This document shows positions 36,866 through 50,100 of a DNA stretch of 64,000 nucleotides, piece after piece. How positions within the stretch are numbered: position 1 is the stretch's first letter; the number at the start of each line of letters is the position of its first letter. The position numbers were made by a program, and so were the translations under genes. Origin of the DNA: Bugulina stolonifera (Eukaryota > Bryozoa > Gymnolaemata > Cheilostomatida > Bugulidae); contig OW285191.1 of the NCBI GenBank assembly GCA_935421135.1, positions 744,001-808,000 of the forward strand. Reading direction: 5' to 3'. A model generated the notes under the pieces. That model had not been told where the DNA came from. It saw nothing but the letters and a program-made list of their open reading frames with translations, and did no database searches.

Positions 36866-38917
36866 GTGAGTGAAACACATTGTTACAAACAGCAATTTGG
36901 TACAAAACACACTGAAAACTTACTTTCATGCAATATTGAACATCTTCTACTAGTTTACAAACTAATATCTCAGGTGAATTTGTCAAAAATCACAATTTTG
37001 GCATTATGTTTCACGTTTGCAAAGTTGAATATTGCTTGCAAAGCCATGTTTTATTGACTTTCATTCAAATTATGCAGTCTGAACATTGCAAAAGTGACTG
37101 AAACACATTGTTACAAACAGCAATTTGGTACAAAACACACTTAAAACTTATTTTCATGCAATATTGAACATCTTTTACTAGTTTACAAACTAAAAACTCA
37201 AGTGAATTTGTCAAAAATCACAAATTTGACATTATGTTTCATGTTTGCAAAGTTAAATATTGTATGCAAAGTCATGTTTTATTGATTTTCATTCAAATTA
37301 TGCATTCTTAACATTGCAAAAGTGACTGAAACACATTGTTACAAACAGCAATTTGGTACAAAACACACTGAAAACTTACTTTCATGCAATAATAAACATC
37401 TTTTACTAGTTTACAAACTAAGAACTCAGGTGAATTTGTTAAAAATCACAATTTTGACATTATGTATCACGTTTGCAAAGTTGAATATTGCTTGCAAAGC
37501 CATGTTTTTTTGATTTTCAATCAAATTATGCATTTTGAACGTTGCAAAAGTGACTGAAACACATTGTTACAAACAGCAATTTGGTACAAAACACAATGAA
37601 AACTTACTTTCATGCAATATTGAAGATCTTTTACTAGTTTACAAACGAATAATTCAAGTGAATTTGTCAAAAATCACAAATTTGCCATTATGTTTCATAT
37701 TTACAAAGTTGAATATTGCATGCAAAGTCATGTTTTATTGATTTTCATTCAGATTATGCATTCTTAACATTGCAAAAGTAACTGAAACGCATTGTTACAA
37801 ACAGCAATTTGGTACAAAACACACTGAAAACTTACTTTCATGCAATATTGAACGTCTTTTACTAGTTAACAAACTAATAACTCAAGTGAATTGGTCAAAA
37901 ATCACAAATTTGACATTATGTTTCATGTTTGCAAAGTTAAATATTGTATGCAAAGTCATGTTTTATTGATTTTCATTCAAATTATGCATTCTGAACATTG
38001 CAAAAGTGACTGAAACACATTGTTACAAACAGCAATTTGGTACAAAACACACTGAAAACTTACTTTCATGCAATATTGAACATCTTCTACTAGTTTACAA
38101 ACTAATAACTCAAGTGAATTGGTCAAAAATCACAAATTTGACATTATGTTTCATGTTTACAAAGTTGAATATTGCTTGCAAAGCCATGTTTTATTGATTT
38201 TCATTCAAATTATGCAGTCTGAACATTGCAAAAGTGAGTGAAACACATTGTTACAAACAGCAATTTGGTACAAAACACACTTAAAACTTACTTTCATGCA
38301 ATATTGAACATCTTTTACTAGTTTACAAACTAAAAACTCAAGTGAATTTGTCAAAAATCACAAATTTGACATTATGTTTCATGTTTGCAAAGTTAAATAT
38401 TGTATGCAAAGTCATGTTTTATTGATTTTCATTCAAATTATGCTTTCCTAACATTGCAAAAGTGACTGAAACACATTGTTACAAACAGCAATTTGGTACA
38501 AAACACACTTAAAACTTATTTTCATGCAATATTGAACATCTTTTACTAGTTTACAAACTAATAACTCAGGTGAATTTGTCAAAAATCACAATTTAGGCAT
38601 TATGTTTCACGTTTGCAAAGTTGAATATTGCTTGCAAAGCCATGTTTTATTGACTTTCATTCAAATTATGCAGTCTGAACATTGCAAAAGTGACTGAAAC
38701 ACATTGTTACAAACAGCAATTTGGTACAAAACACACTTAAAACTTACTTTCATGCCATATTGAACATCTTTTACTAGTTTACAAACTAATAACTCAAGTG
38801 AATTGGTCAAAAATCGCAAATTTGACATTATGTTTCATGTTTACAAAGTTGAATATTGCTTGCAAAGCCATGTTTTATTGATTTTCATTCAAATTATGCA
38901 GTCTGAACATTGCAAAA
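36866..38917 (+). repeat. Marked 9-mer, copy 3 (G/H fusion)
   Basis: Order: D E F G/H I J B C A, with the same G/H junction (37550) and the same GCTTTCC in B (near 38445) as the copies at 24554 and 30482. Confidence 0.93.
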
Positions 38918-40057
38918 GTGAGTGAAACACATTGTTACAAACAGCAATTTGGTACAAAACACACTGAAAACTTACTTTCATGCAATATTGAACATCTTCT
39001 ACTAGTTTACAAACTAATATCTCAGGTGAATTTGTCAAAAATCACAATTTTGGCATTATGTTTCACGTTTGCAAAGTTGAATATTGCTTGCAAAGCCATG
39101 TTTTATTGACTTTCATTCAAATTATGCAGTCTGAACATTGCAAAAGTGACTGAAACACATTGTTACAAACAGCAATTTGGTACAAAACACACTTAAAACT
39201 TATTTTCATGCAATATTGAACATCTTTTACTAGTTTACAAACTAAAAACTCAAGTGAATTTGTCAAAAATCACAAATTTGACATTATGTTTCATGTTTGC
39301 AAAGTTAAATATTGTATGCAAAGTCATGTTTTATTGATTTTCATTCAAATTATGCATTCTTAACATTGCAAAAGTGACTGAAACACATTGTTACAAACAG
39401 CAATTTGGTACAAAACACACTGAAAACTTACTTTCATGCAATAATAAACATCTTTTACTAGTTTACAAACTAAGAACTCAGGTGAATTTGTTAAAAATCA
39501 CAATTTTGACATTATGTATCACGTTTGCAAAGTTGAATATTGCTTGCAAAGCCATGTTTTTTTGATTTTCAATCAAATTATGCATTTTGAACGTTGCAAA
39601 AGTGACTGAAACACATTGTTACAAACAGCAATTTGGTACAAAACACAATGAAAACTTACTTTCATGCAATATTGAAGATCTTTTACTAGTTTACAAACGA
39701 ATAATTCAAGTGAATTTGTCAAAAATCACAAATTTGCCATTATGTTTCATATTTACAAAGTTGAATATTGCATGCAAAGTCATGTTTTATTGATTTTCAT
39801 TCAAATTATGCATTCTGAACATTGCAAAAGTGACTGAAAGACATTGTTACAAAATGCAATTTGGTACAAAACACACTGAAAACTTACTTTCATGCAATAT
39901 TGAACATATTTTACTAGTTTAGAAACGAATAATACAAGTGAATTTGTCAAAAATCACAAATTTGACATTATGTTTCATGTTTACAAAGTTGAATGTTGCA
40001 TGCAAAAAACTGTTTTATTGATTTTCATTCAGATTATGCATTCTTAACATTGCAAAA
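38918..40057 (+). repeat. Last 10-mer HOR unit, 5 monomers
   Basis: Order: D E F G H, then the domain switches to K at 40058 instead of I. This H-to-K junction recurs at 47356-47584, so it was copied with the following block. Confidence 0.92.
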
Positions 40058-40285
40058 GTGACTGAAACACATTGTTACAAACAGCAATTTGGTACAAAAC
40101 ACACTTAAAACTTACTTTCATGCAATATTGAACATCTTTTACTAGTTTACAAACTAAAAACTCAAGTGAATTGGTCAAAAATCACAAATTTGACATTATG
40201 TTTCATGTTTGCAAAGTTAAATATTGTATGCAAAGTCATGTTTTATTGATTTTCATTCAAATTATGCATTCCTAACATTGCAAAA
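40058..40285 (+). repeat. Monomer class K exemplar
   Basis: Like B but with a GTGACT start and GAATTGGTC, ending ATTCCTAAC. Copies at 8135, 40058 and 47584, each directly before L. Confidence 0.9.
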
Positions 40286-40513
40286 GTGACTGAAACACAT
40301 TGTTACAAACAGCAATTTGGTACAAAACACACTGAAAACTTACTTTCTTGCAATATTGAACATCTTCTACTAGTTTACAAACTAATAACTCAGGTGAATT
40401 TGTCAAAAATCACAATTTTGACATTATGTTTCACGTTTGCAAAGTTGAATATTGCTTGCAAAGCCATGTTTTATTGACTTTCATTCAAATTATGCAGTCT
40501 GAACATTGCAAAA
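40286..40513 (+). repeat. Monomer class L exemplar
   Basis: Diagnostic: TACTTTCTTGCAATATTG (others have CATGC), CAATTTTGAC with ATGTTTCACG, TTGACTTTC. Only three copies, at 8363, 40286 and 47812. Confidence 0.92.
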
Positions 40514-40741
40514 GTGACTGAAACACATTGTTACAAACAGCAATTTGGTACAAAACACACTTAAAACTTATTTTCATGCAATATTGAACATCTTTTACTA
40601 GTTTACAAACTAAAAACTCAAGTGAATTGGTCAAAAATCACAAATTTGACATTATGTTTCATGTTTGCAAAGTTAAATATTGTATGCAAAGTCATGTTTT
40701 ATTGATTTTCATTCAAATTATGCATTCTTAACATTGCAAAA
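40514..40741 (+). repeat. Monomer class E' exemplar
   Basis: As E but with GAATTGGTC in place of GAATTTGTC. Copies at 8591, 12923, 40514 and 48040, each before M. Confidence 0.88.
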
Positions 40742-40969
40742 GTGACTGAAACACATTGTTACAAACAGCAATTTGGTACAAAACACACTGAAAACTTACT
40801 TTCATGCAATATTGAACATCTTCTACTAGTTTACAAACTAATAACTCAGGTGAATTTGTCAAAAATCACAATTTTGACATTATGTATCACGTTTGCAAAG
40901 TTGAATATTGCTTGCAAAGCCATGTTTTATTGATTTTCATTCAAATTATGCAGTCTGAACATTGCAAAA
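40742..40969 (+). repeat. Monomer class M exemplar
   Basis: Diagnostic: GTGACT, CACTGAAAAC, CTTCTACTAG, TAATAACTCAGG, CAATTTTGAC, ATGTATCACG, GATTTTC, CAGTCTGAAC. Eight copies at 8819, 9503, 13151, 40742, 48268, 52599, 58070 and 61718. R is the same with a GTGAGT start. Confidence 0.9.
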
Positions 40970-41197
40970 GTGACTGAAACACATTGTTACAAACAGCAAT
41001 TTGGTACAAGACACACTTAAAACTTACTTTCATGCAATATTGAACATCTTTTACTAGTTTACAAACTAATAACTCAAGTGAATTTGTCAAAAATCACAAA
41101 TTTGACATTATGTTTCATGTTTACAAAGTTGAATGTTGCTTGCAAAGCCATGTTTTGTTGATTTTCATTCAAATTATGCAGTCTGAACATTGCAAAA
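40970..41197 (+). repeat. Monomer class N exemplar
   Basis: Diagnostic: CACTTAAAAC, TAATAACTCAAGTGAATTTG, CATGTTTACAAAG, GTTGAATGTTGC, TTTTGTTGATT, CAGTCTGAAC. Copies at 1067, 9047, 13379, 40970, 45303, 48496 and 53967. The copies at 40970 and 48496 share TACAAGACAC, marking the 7,526-bp duplication. The copy at 45303 has TTGCATGC; 48496 has a private change near 48679. Confidence 0.9.
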
Positions 41198-41425
41198 GTG
41201 AGTGAAACACATTGTTACAAACAGCAATTTGGTACAAAACACACTTAAAACTTACTTTCATGCAATGTTGAACATCTTTTACTAGTTTACAAACTAAAAA
41301 CTCAAGTGAATTGGTCAAAAATCACAAATTTGACATTATGTTTCATGTTTGCAAAGTTAAATATTGTATGCAAAGTCATGTTTTATTGATTTTCATTCAA
41401 ATTATGCATTCTTAACATTGCAAAA
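41198..41425 (+). repeat. Monomer class O exemplar
   Basis: Diagnostic: GTGAGT, GCAATGTTGAAC, TAAAAACTCAAG, GAATTGGTC, GTTAAATATTGTATGC, ATTCTTAAC. Copies at 1295, 9275, 10415, 13607, 41198, 45531, 48724 and 54195. Confidence 0.9.
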
Positions 41426-41654
41426 GTGACTGAAACACATTGTTACAAACAGCAATTTGGTACAAAACACACTGAAAACTTACTTTCATGCAATATTGAA
41501 CATCTTCTACTAGTTTACAAACAAAATAACTCAGGTGAATTTGTCAAAAATCACAATTTAGGCATTATGTTTCACGTTTGCAAAGTTGAATATTGCTTGC
41601 AAAGCCATGTTTTATTGACTTTCATTCAAATTATGCAGTCTGAACATTGCAAAA
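41426..41654 (+). repeat. Monomer class P exemplar (229 bases)
   Basis: Diagnostic: TTTACAAACAAAATAACTC, with one extra base relative to other monomers, and CAATTTAGGC. Six copies, all with the insertion: 10643, 13835, 41426, 45759, 48952 and 54423. The insertion shifts the reading frame, which explains the 78-codon open frames at these positions. Confidence 0.93.
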
Positions 41655-41882
41655 GTGACTGAAACACATTGTTACAAACAGCAATTTGGTACAAAACACA
41701 CTTAAAACTTACTTTCATGCCATATTGAACATCTTTTACTAGTTTACAAACTAATAACCCAAGTGAATTGGTCAAAAATCGCAAATTTGACATTATGTTT
41801 CATGTTTACAAAGTTGAATATTGCTTGCAAAGCCATGTTTTATTGATTTTCATTCAAATTATGCAGTCTGAACATTGCAAAA
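41655..41882 (+). repeat. Monomer class Q exemplar
   Basis: Like A but with TAATAACCCAAG and ATCGCAAAT. Copies include 1751, 9731, 10872, 11328, 14064, 14520, 14976, 18396, 41655, 45988, 49181 and 54652. The copy at 49181 has CACGTTTACAAAG near 49329, a private change. Confidence 0.9.
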
Positions 41883-42110
41883 GTGAGTGAAACACATTGT
41901 TACAAACAGCAATTTGGTACAAAACACACTGAAAACTTACTTTCATGCAATATTGAACATCTTCTACTAGTTTACAAACTAATAACTCAGGTGAATTTGT
42001 CAAAAATCACAATTTTGACATTATGTATCACGTTTGCAAAGTTGAATATTGCTTGCAAAGCCATGTTTTATTGATTTTCATTCAAATTATGCAGTCTGAA
42101 CATTGCAAAA
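41883..42110 (+). repeat. Monomer class R exemplar
   Basis: As M but with a GTGAGT start. Eight copies at 839, 11100, 14292, 18168, 41883, 46216, 49409 and 54880. All except 839 are followed by Q or Q' and then S. Confidence 0.9.
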
Positions 42111-42338
42111 GTGACTGAAAAACATTGTTACAAACAGCAATTTGGTACAAAACACACTTAAAACTTACTTTCATGCCATATTGAACATCTTTTACTAGTT
42201 TACAAACTAATAACCCAAGTGAATTGGTCAAAAATCGCAAATTTGACATTATGTTTCATGTTTACAAAGTTGAATATTGCTTGCAAAGCCATGTTTTATT
42301 GATTTTCATTCAAATTATGCAGTCTGAACATTGCAAAA
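42111..42338 (+). repeat. Monomer class Q' exemplar
   Basis: As Q but with CTGAAAAACATTG in place of CTGAAACACATTG. Four copies, at 42111, 46444, 49637 and 55108, all in the right third. The matching position in the left-hand 14-mer (11328, 14520) has the ordinary base, so the change postdates their split. Confidence 0.92.
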
Positions 42339-42566
42339 GTGAGTGAAACACATTGTTACAAACAGCAATTTGGTACAAAACACACTGAAAACTTACTTTC
42401 ATGCAATATTGAACATCTTCTACTAGTTTACAAACTAATAACTCAGGTGAATTTGTCAAAAATCACAATTTTGGCATTATGTTTCACGTTTGCAAAGTTG
42501 AATATTGCTTGCAAAGCCATGTTTTATTGCCTTTCATTCAAATTATGCAGTCTGAACATTGCAAAA
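42339..42566 (+). repeat. Monomer class S exemplar
   Basis: Diagnostic: GTGAGT, CAATTTTGGC, CACGTTTGC, TTGCCTTTC. Replacing TTGA by TTGC removes the stop that ends the recurring frame, giving the 92-codon readings. Right-hand copies (42339, 46672, 49865, 55336) have GAACATC; left-hand copies (9959, 11556, 14748, 15204, 18624) have GTACATC. Confidence 0.92.
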
Positions 42567-45500
42567 GTGACTGAAACACATTGTTACAAACAGCAATTTG
42601 GTACAAAACACACTTAAAACTTACTTTCATGCCATATTGAACATCTTTTACTAGTTTACAAACTAATAACTCAAGTGAATTGGTCAAAAATCACAAATTT
42701 GACATTATGTTTCATGTTTACAAAGTTGAATATTGCTTGCAAAGCCATGTTTTATTGATTTTCATTCAAATTATGCAGTCTGAACATTGCAAAAGTGAGT
42801 GAAACACATTGTTACAAACAGCAATTTGGTACAAAACACACTTAAAACTTACTTTCATGCAATATTGAACATCTTTTACTAGTTTACAAACTAAAAACTC
42901 AAGTGAATTTGTCAAAAATCACAAATTTGACATTATGTTTCATGTTTGCAAAGTTAAATATTGTATGCAAAGTCATGTTTTATTGATTTTCATTCAAATT
43001 ATGCATTCCTAACATTGCAAAAGTGACTGAAACACATTGTTACAAACAGCAATTTGGTACAAAACACACTTAAAACTTATTTTCATGCAATATTGAACAT
43101 CTTTTACTAGTTTACAAACTAATAACTCAGGTGAATTTGTCAAAAATCACAATTTAGGCATTATGTTTCACGTTTGCAAAGTTGAATATTGCTTGCAAAG
43201 CCATGTTTTATTGACTTTCATTCAAATTATGCAGTCTGAACATTGCAAAAGTGACTGAAACACATTGTTACAAACAGCAATTTGGTACAAAACACACTTA
43301 AAACTTACTTTCATGCCATATTGAACATCTTTTACTAGTTTACAAACTAATAACTCAAGTGAATTGGTCAAAAATCGCAAATTTGACATTATGTTTCATG
43401 TTTACAAAGTTGAATATTGCTTGCAAAGCCATGTTTTATTGATTTTCATTCAAATTATGCAGTCTGAACATTGCAAAAGTGAGTGAAACACATTGTTACA
43501 AACAGCAATTTGGTACAAAACACACTGAAAACTTACTTTCATGCAATATTGAACATCTTCTACTAGTTTACAAACTAATATCTCAGGTGAATTTGTCAAA
43601 AATCACAATTTTGGCATTATGTTTCACGTTTGCAAAGTTGAATATTGCTTGCAAAGCCATGTTTTATTGACTTTCATTCAAATTATGCAGTCTGAACATT
43701 GCAAAAGTGACTGAAACACATTGTTACAAACAGCAATTTGGTACAAAACACACTTAAAACTTACTTTCATGCCATATTGAACATCTTTTACTAGTTTACA
43801 AACTAATAACTCAAGTGAATTGGTCAAAAATCACAAATTTGACATTATGTTTCATGTTTACAAAGTTGAATATTGCTTGCAAAGCCATGTTTTATTGATT
43901 TTCATTCAAATTATGCAGTCTGAACATTGCAAAAGTGAGTGAAACACATTGTTACAAACAGCAATTTGGTACAAAACACACTTAAAACTTACTTTCATGC
44001 AATATTGAACATCTTTTACTAGTTTACAAACTAAAAACTCAAGTGAATTTGTCAAAAATCACAAATTTGACATTATGTTTCATGTTTGCAAAGTTAAATA
44101 TTGTATGCAAAGTCATGTTTTATTGATTTTCATTCAAATTATGCATTCCTAACATTGCAAAAGTGACTGAAACACATTGTTACAAACAGCAATTTGGTAC
44201 AAAACACACTTAAAACTTATTTTCATGCAATATTGAACATCTTTTACTAGTTTACAAACTAAAAACTCAAGTGAATTTGTCAAAAATCACAAATTTGACA
44301 TTATGTTTCATGTTTGCAAAGTTAAATATTGTATGCAAAGTCATGTTTTATTGATTTTCATTCAAATTATGCATTCTTAACATTGCAAAAGTGACTGAAA
44401 CACATTGTTACAAACAGCAATTTGGTACAAAACACACTGAAAACTTACTTTCATGCAATAATAAACATCTTTTACTAGTTTACAAACTAAGAACTCAGGT
44501 GAATTTGTTAAAAATCACAATTTTGACATTATGTATCACGTTTGCAAAGTTGAATATTGCTTGCAAAGCCATGTTTTTTTGATTTTCAATCAAATTATGC
44601 ATTTTGAACGTTGCAAAAGTGACTGAAACACATTGTTACAAACAGCAATTTGGTACAAAACACAATGAAAACTTACTTTCATGCAATATTGAAGATCTTT
44701 TACTAGTTTACAAACGAATAATTCAAGTGAATTTGTCAAAAATCACAAATTTGCCATTATGTTTCATATTTACAAAGTTGAATATTGCATGCAAAGTCAT
44801 GTTTTATTGATTTTCATTCAAATTATGCATTCTGAACATTGCAAAAGTGACTGAAAGACATTGTTACAAAATGCAATTTGGTACAAAACACACTGAAAAC
44901 TTACTTTCATGCAATATTGAACATATTTTACTAGTTTAGAAACGAATAATACAAGTGAATTTGTCAAAAATCACAAATTTGACATTATGTTTCATGTTTA
45001 CAAAGTTGAATGTTGCATGCAAAAAACTGTTTTATTGATTTTCATTCAGATTATGCATTCTTAACATTGCAAAAGTAACTGAAACGCATTGTTACAAACA
45101 GCAATTTGGTACAAAACACACTGAAAACTTACTTTCATGCAATATTGAACGTCTTTTACTAGTTAACAAACTAATAACTCAAGTGAATTGGTCAAAAATC
45201 ACAAATTTGACATTATGTTTCATGTTTGCAAAGTTAAATATTGTATGCAAAGTCATGTTTTATTGATTTTCATTCAAATTATGCATTCTGAACATTGCAA
45301 AAGTGACTGAAACACATTGTTACAAACAGCAATTTGGTACAAAACACACTTAAAACTTACTTTCATGCAATATTGAACATCTTTTACTAGTTTACAAACT
45401 AATAACTCAAGTGAATTTGTCAAAAATCACAAATTTGACATTATGTTTCATGTTTACAAAGTTGAATGTTGCATGCAAAGCCATGTTTTGTTGATTTTCA

Positions 45501-46899
45501 TTCAAATTATGCAGTCTGAACATTGCAAAAGTGAGTGAAACACATTGTTACAAACAGCAATTTGGTACAAAACACACTTAAAACTTACTTTCATGCAATG
45601 TTGAACATCTTTTACTAGTTTACAAACTAAAAACTCAAGTGAATTGGTCAAAAATCACAAATTTGACATTATGTTTCATGTTTGCAAAGTTAAATATTGT
45701 ATGCAAAGTCATGTTTTATTGATTTTCATTCAAATTATGCATTCTTAACATTGCAAAAGTGACTGAAACACATTGTTACAAACAGCAATTTGGTACAAAA
45801 CACACTGAAAACTTACTTTCATGCAATATTGAACATCTTCTACTAGTTTACAAACAAAATAACTCAGGTGAATTTGTCAAAAATCACAATTTAGGCATTA
45901 TGTTTCACGTTTGCAAAGTTGAATATTGCTTGCAAAGCCATGTTTTATTGACTTTCATTCAAATTATGCAGTCTGAACATTGCAAAAGTGACTGAAACAC
46001 ATTGTTACAAACAGCAATTTGGTACAAAACACACTTAAAACTTACTTTCATGCCATATTGAACATCTTTTACTAGTTTACAAACTAATAACCCAAGTGAA
46101 TTGGTCAAAAATCGCAAATTTGACATTATGTTTCATGTTTACAAAGTTGAATATTGCTTGCAAAGCCATGTTTTATTGATTTTCATTCAAATTATGCAGT
46201 CTGAACATTGCAAAAGTGAGTGAAACACATTGTTACAAACAGCAATTTGGTACAAAACACACTGAAAACTTACTTTCATGCAATATTGAACATCTTCTAC
46301 TAGTTTACAAACTAATAACTCAGGTGAATTTGTCAAAAATCACAATTTTGACATTATGTATCACGTTTGCAAAGTTGAATATTGCTTGCAAAGCCATGTT
46401 TTATTGATTTTCATTCAAATTATGCAGTCTGAACATTGCAAAAGTGACTGAAAAACATTGTTACAAACAGCAATTTGGTACAAAACACACTTAAAACTTA
46501 CTTTCATGCCATATTGAACATCTTTTACTAGTTTACAAACTAATAACCCAAGTGAATTGGTCAAAAATCGCAAATTTGACATTATGTTTCATGTTTACAA
46601 AGTTGAATATTGCTTGCAAAGCCATGTTTTATTGATTTTCATTCAAATTATGCAGTCTGAACATTGCAAAAGTGAGTGAAACACATTGTTACAAACAGCA
46701 ATTTGGTACAAAACACACTGAAAACTTACTTTCATGCAATATTGAACATCTTCTACTAGTTTACAAACTAATAACTCAGGTGAATTTGTCAAAAATCACA
46801 ATTTTGGCATTATGTTTCACGTTTGCAAAGTTGAATATTGCTTGCAAAGCCATGTTTTATTGCCTTTCATTCAAATTATGCAGTCTGAACATTGCAAAA

Positions 46900-47127
46900 G
46901 TGACTGAAACACATTGTTACAAACAGCAATTTGGTACAAAACACACTTAAAACTTACTTTCATGCCATATTGAACATCTTTTACTAGTTTACAAACTAAT
47001 AACTCAAGTGAATTGGTCAAAAATCACAATTTTGACATTATGTATCACGTTTGCAAAGTTGAATATTGCTTGCAAAGCCATGTTTTTTTGATTTTCAATC
47101 AAATTATGCATTTTGAACGTTGCAAAA
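46900..47127 (+). repeat. A/F hybrid monomer
   Basis: It starts as A (GCCATATTG, TAATAACTCAAG, GAATTGG) and switches near TCAAAAATCACAA to F (CAATTTTGAC, ATGTATCACG, the T run, GATTTTCAATC, GCATTTTGAACG). The join keeps the 228-base length and leads straight into G. It is the left boundary of the second long block copy. Confidence 0.92.
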
Positions 47128-50100
47128 GTGACTGAAACACATTGTTACAAACAGCAATTTGGTACAAAACACAATGAAAACTTACTTTCATGCAATATTG
47201 AAGATCTTTTACTAGTTTACAAACGAATAATTCAAGTGAATTTGTCAAAAATCACAAATTTGCCATTATGTTTCATATTTACAAAGTTGAATATTGCATG
47301 CAAAGTCATGTTTTATTGATTTTCATTCAAATTATGCATTCTGAACATTGCAAAAGTGACTGAAAGACATTGTTACAAAATGCAATTTGGTACAAAACAC
47401 ACTGAAAACTTACTTTCATGCAATATTGAACATATTTTACTAGTTTAGAAACGAATAATACAAGTGAATTTGTCAAAAATCACAAATTTGACATTATGTT
47501 TCATGTTTACAAAGTTGAATGTTGCATGCAAAAAACTGTTTTATTGATTTTCATTCAGATTATGCATTCTTAACATTGCAAAAGTGACTGAAACACATTG
47601 TTACAAACAGCAATTTGGTACAAAACACACTTAAAACTTACTTTCATGCAATATTGAACATCTTTTACTAGTTTACAAACTAAAAACTCAAGTGAATTGG
47701 TCAAAAATCACAAATTTGACATTATGTTTCATGTTTGCAAAGTTAAATATTGTATGCAAAGTCATGTTTTATTGATTTTCATTCAAATTATGCATTCCTA
47801 ACATTGCAAAAGTGACTGAAACACATTGTTACAAACAGCAATTTGGTACAAAACACACTGAAAACTTACTTTCTTGCAATATTGAACATCTTCTACTAGT
47901 TTACAAACTAATAACTCAGGTGAATTTGTCAAAAATCACAATTTTGACATTATGTTTCACGTTTGCAAAGTTGAATATTGCTTGCAAAGCCATGTTTTAT
48001 TGACTTTCATTCAAATTATGCAGTCTGAACATTGCAAAAGTGACTGAAACACATTGTTACAAACAGCAATTTGGTACAAAACACACTTAAAACTTATTTT
48101 CATGCAATATTGAACATCTTTTACTAGTTTACAAACTAAAAACTCAAGTGAATTGGTCAAAAATCACAAATTTGACATTATGTTTCATGTTTGCAAAGTT
48201 AAATATTGTATGCAAAGTCATGTTTTATTGATTTTCATTCAAATTATGCATTCTTAACATTGCAAAAGTGACTGAAACACATTGTTACAAACAGCAATTT
48301 GGTACAAAACACACTGAAAACTTACTTTCATGCAATATTGAACATCTTCTACTAGTTTACAAACTAATAACTCAGGTGAATTTGTCAAAAATCACAATTT
48401 TGACATTATGTATCACGTTTGCAAAGTTGAATATTGCTTGCAAAGCCATGTTTTATTGATTTTCATTCAAATTATGCAGTCTGAACATTGCAAAAGTGAC
48501 TGAAACACATTGTTACAAACAGCAATTTGGTACAAGACACACTTAAAACTTACTTTCATGCAATATTGAACATCTTTTACTAGTTTACAAACTAATAACT
48601 CAAGTGAATTTGTCAAAAATCACAAATTTGACATTATGTTTCATGTTTACAAAGTTGAATGTTGCTTGCAAAGCCATGATTTGTTGATTTTCATTCAAAT
48701 TATGCAGTCTGAACATTGCAAAAGTGAGTGAAACACATTGTTACAAACAGCAATTTGGTACAAAACACACTTAAAACTTACTTTCATGCAATGTTGAACA
48801 TCTTTTACTAGTTTACAAACTAAAAACTCAAGTGAATTGGTCAAAAATCACAAATTTGACATTATGTTTCATGTTTGCAAAGTTAAATATTGTATGCAAA
48901 GTCATGTTTTATTGATTTTCATTCAAATTATGCATTCTTAACATTGCAAAAGTGACTGAAACACATTGTTACAAACAGCAATTTGGTACAAAACACACTG
49001 AAAACTTACTTTCATGCAATATTGAACATCTTCTACTAGTTTACAAACAAAATAACTCAGGTGAATTTGTCAAAAATCACAATTTAGGCATTATGTTTCA
49101 CGTTTGCAAAGTTGAATATTGCTTGCAAAGCCATGTTTTATTGACTTTCATTCAAATTATGCAGTCTGAACATTGCAAAAGTGACTGAAACACATTGTTA
49201 CAAACAGCAATTTGGTACAAAACACACTTAAAACTTACTTTCATGCCATATTGAACATCTTTTACTAGTTTACAAACTAATAACCCAAGTGAATTGGTCA
49301 AAAATCGCAAATTTGACATTATGTTTCACGTTTACAAAGTTGAATATTGCTTGCAAAGCCATGTTTTATTGATTTTCATTCAAATTATGCAGTCTGAACA
49401 TTGCAAAAGTGAGTGAAACACATTGTTACAAACAGCAATTTGGTACAAAACACACTGAAAACTTACTTTCATGCAATATTGAACATCTTCTACTAGTTTA
49501 CAAACTAATAACTCAGGTGAATTTGTCAAAAATCACAATTTTGACATTATGTATCACGTTTGCAAAGTTGAATATTGCTTGCAAAGCCATGTTTTATTGA
49601 TTTTCATTCAAATTATGCAGTCTGAACATTGCAAAAGTGACTGAAAAACATTGTTACAAACAGCAATTTGGTACAAAACACACTTAAAACTTACTTTCAT
49701 GCCATATTGAACATCTTTTACTAGTTTACAAACTAATAACCCAAGTGAATTGGTCAAAAATCGCAAATTTGACATTATGTTTCATGTTTACAAAGTTGAA
49801 TATTGCTTGCAAAGCCATGTTTTATTGATTTTCATTCAAATTATGCAGTCTGAACATTGCAAAAGTGAGTGAAACACATTGTTACAAACAGCAATTTGGT
49901 ACAAAACACACTGAAAACTTACTTTCATGCAATATTGAACATCTTCTACTAGTTTACAAACTAATAACTCAGGTGAATTTGTCAAAAATCACAATTTTGG
50001 CATTATGTTTCACGTTTGCAAAGTTGAATATTGCTTGCAAAGCCATGTTTTATTGCCTTTCATTCAAATTATGCAGTCTGAACATTGCAAAAGTGACTGA

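Larger units (their letters stand above)
39602..47127 (+). repeat. 33-monomer block, 7,526 bp, first copy
   Basis: Order: G H K L E' M N O P Q R Q' S A B C A D A B E F G H I N O P Q R Q' S A/F-hybrid. At 47128 the order restarts with G H K L and continues in register to about 51917. The length is 33 x 228 plus 2, the 2 being the extra bases in its two P monomers. A smaller repeat lies inside: N O P Q R Q' S at 40970-42566 and again at 45303-46899, 4,333 bases apart. Confidence 0.9.
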
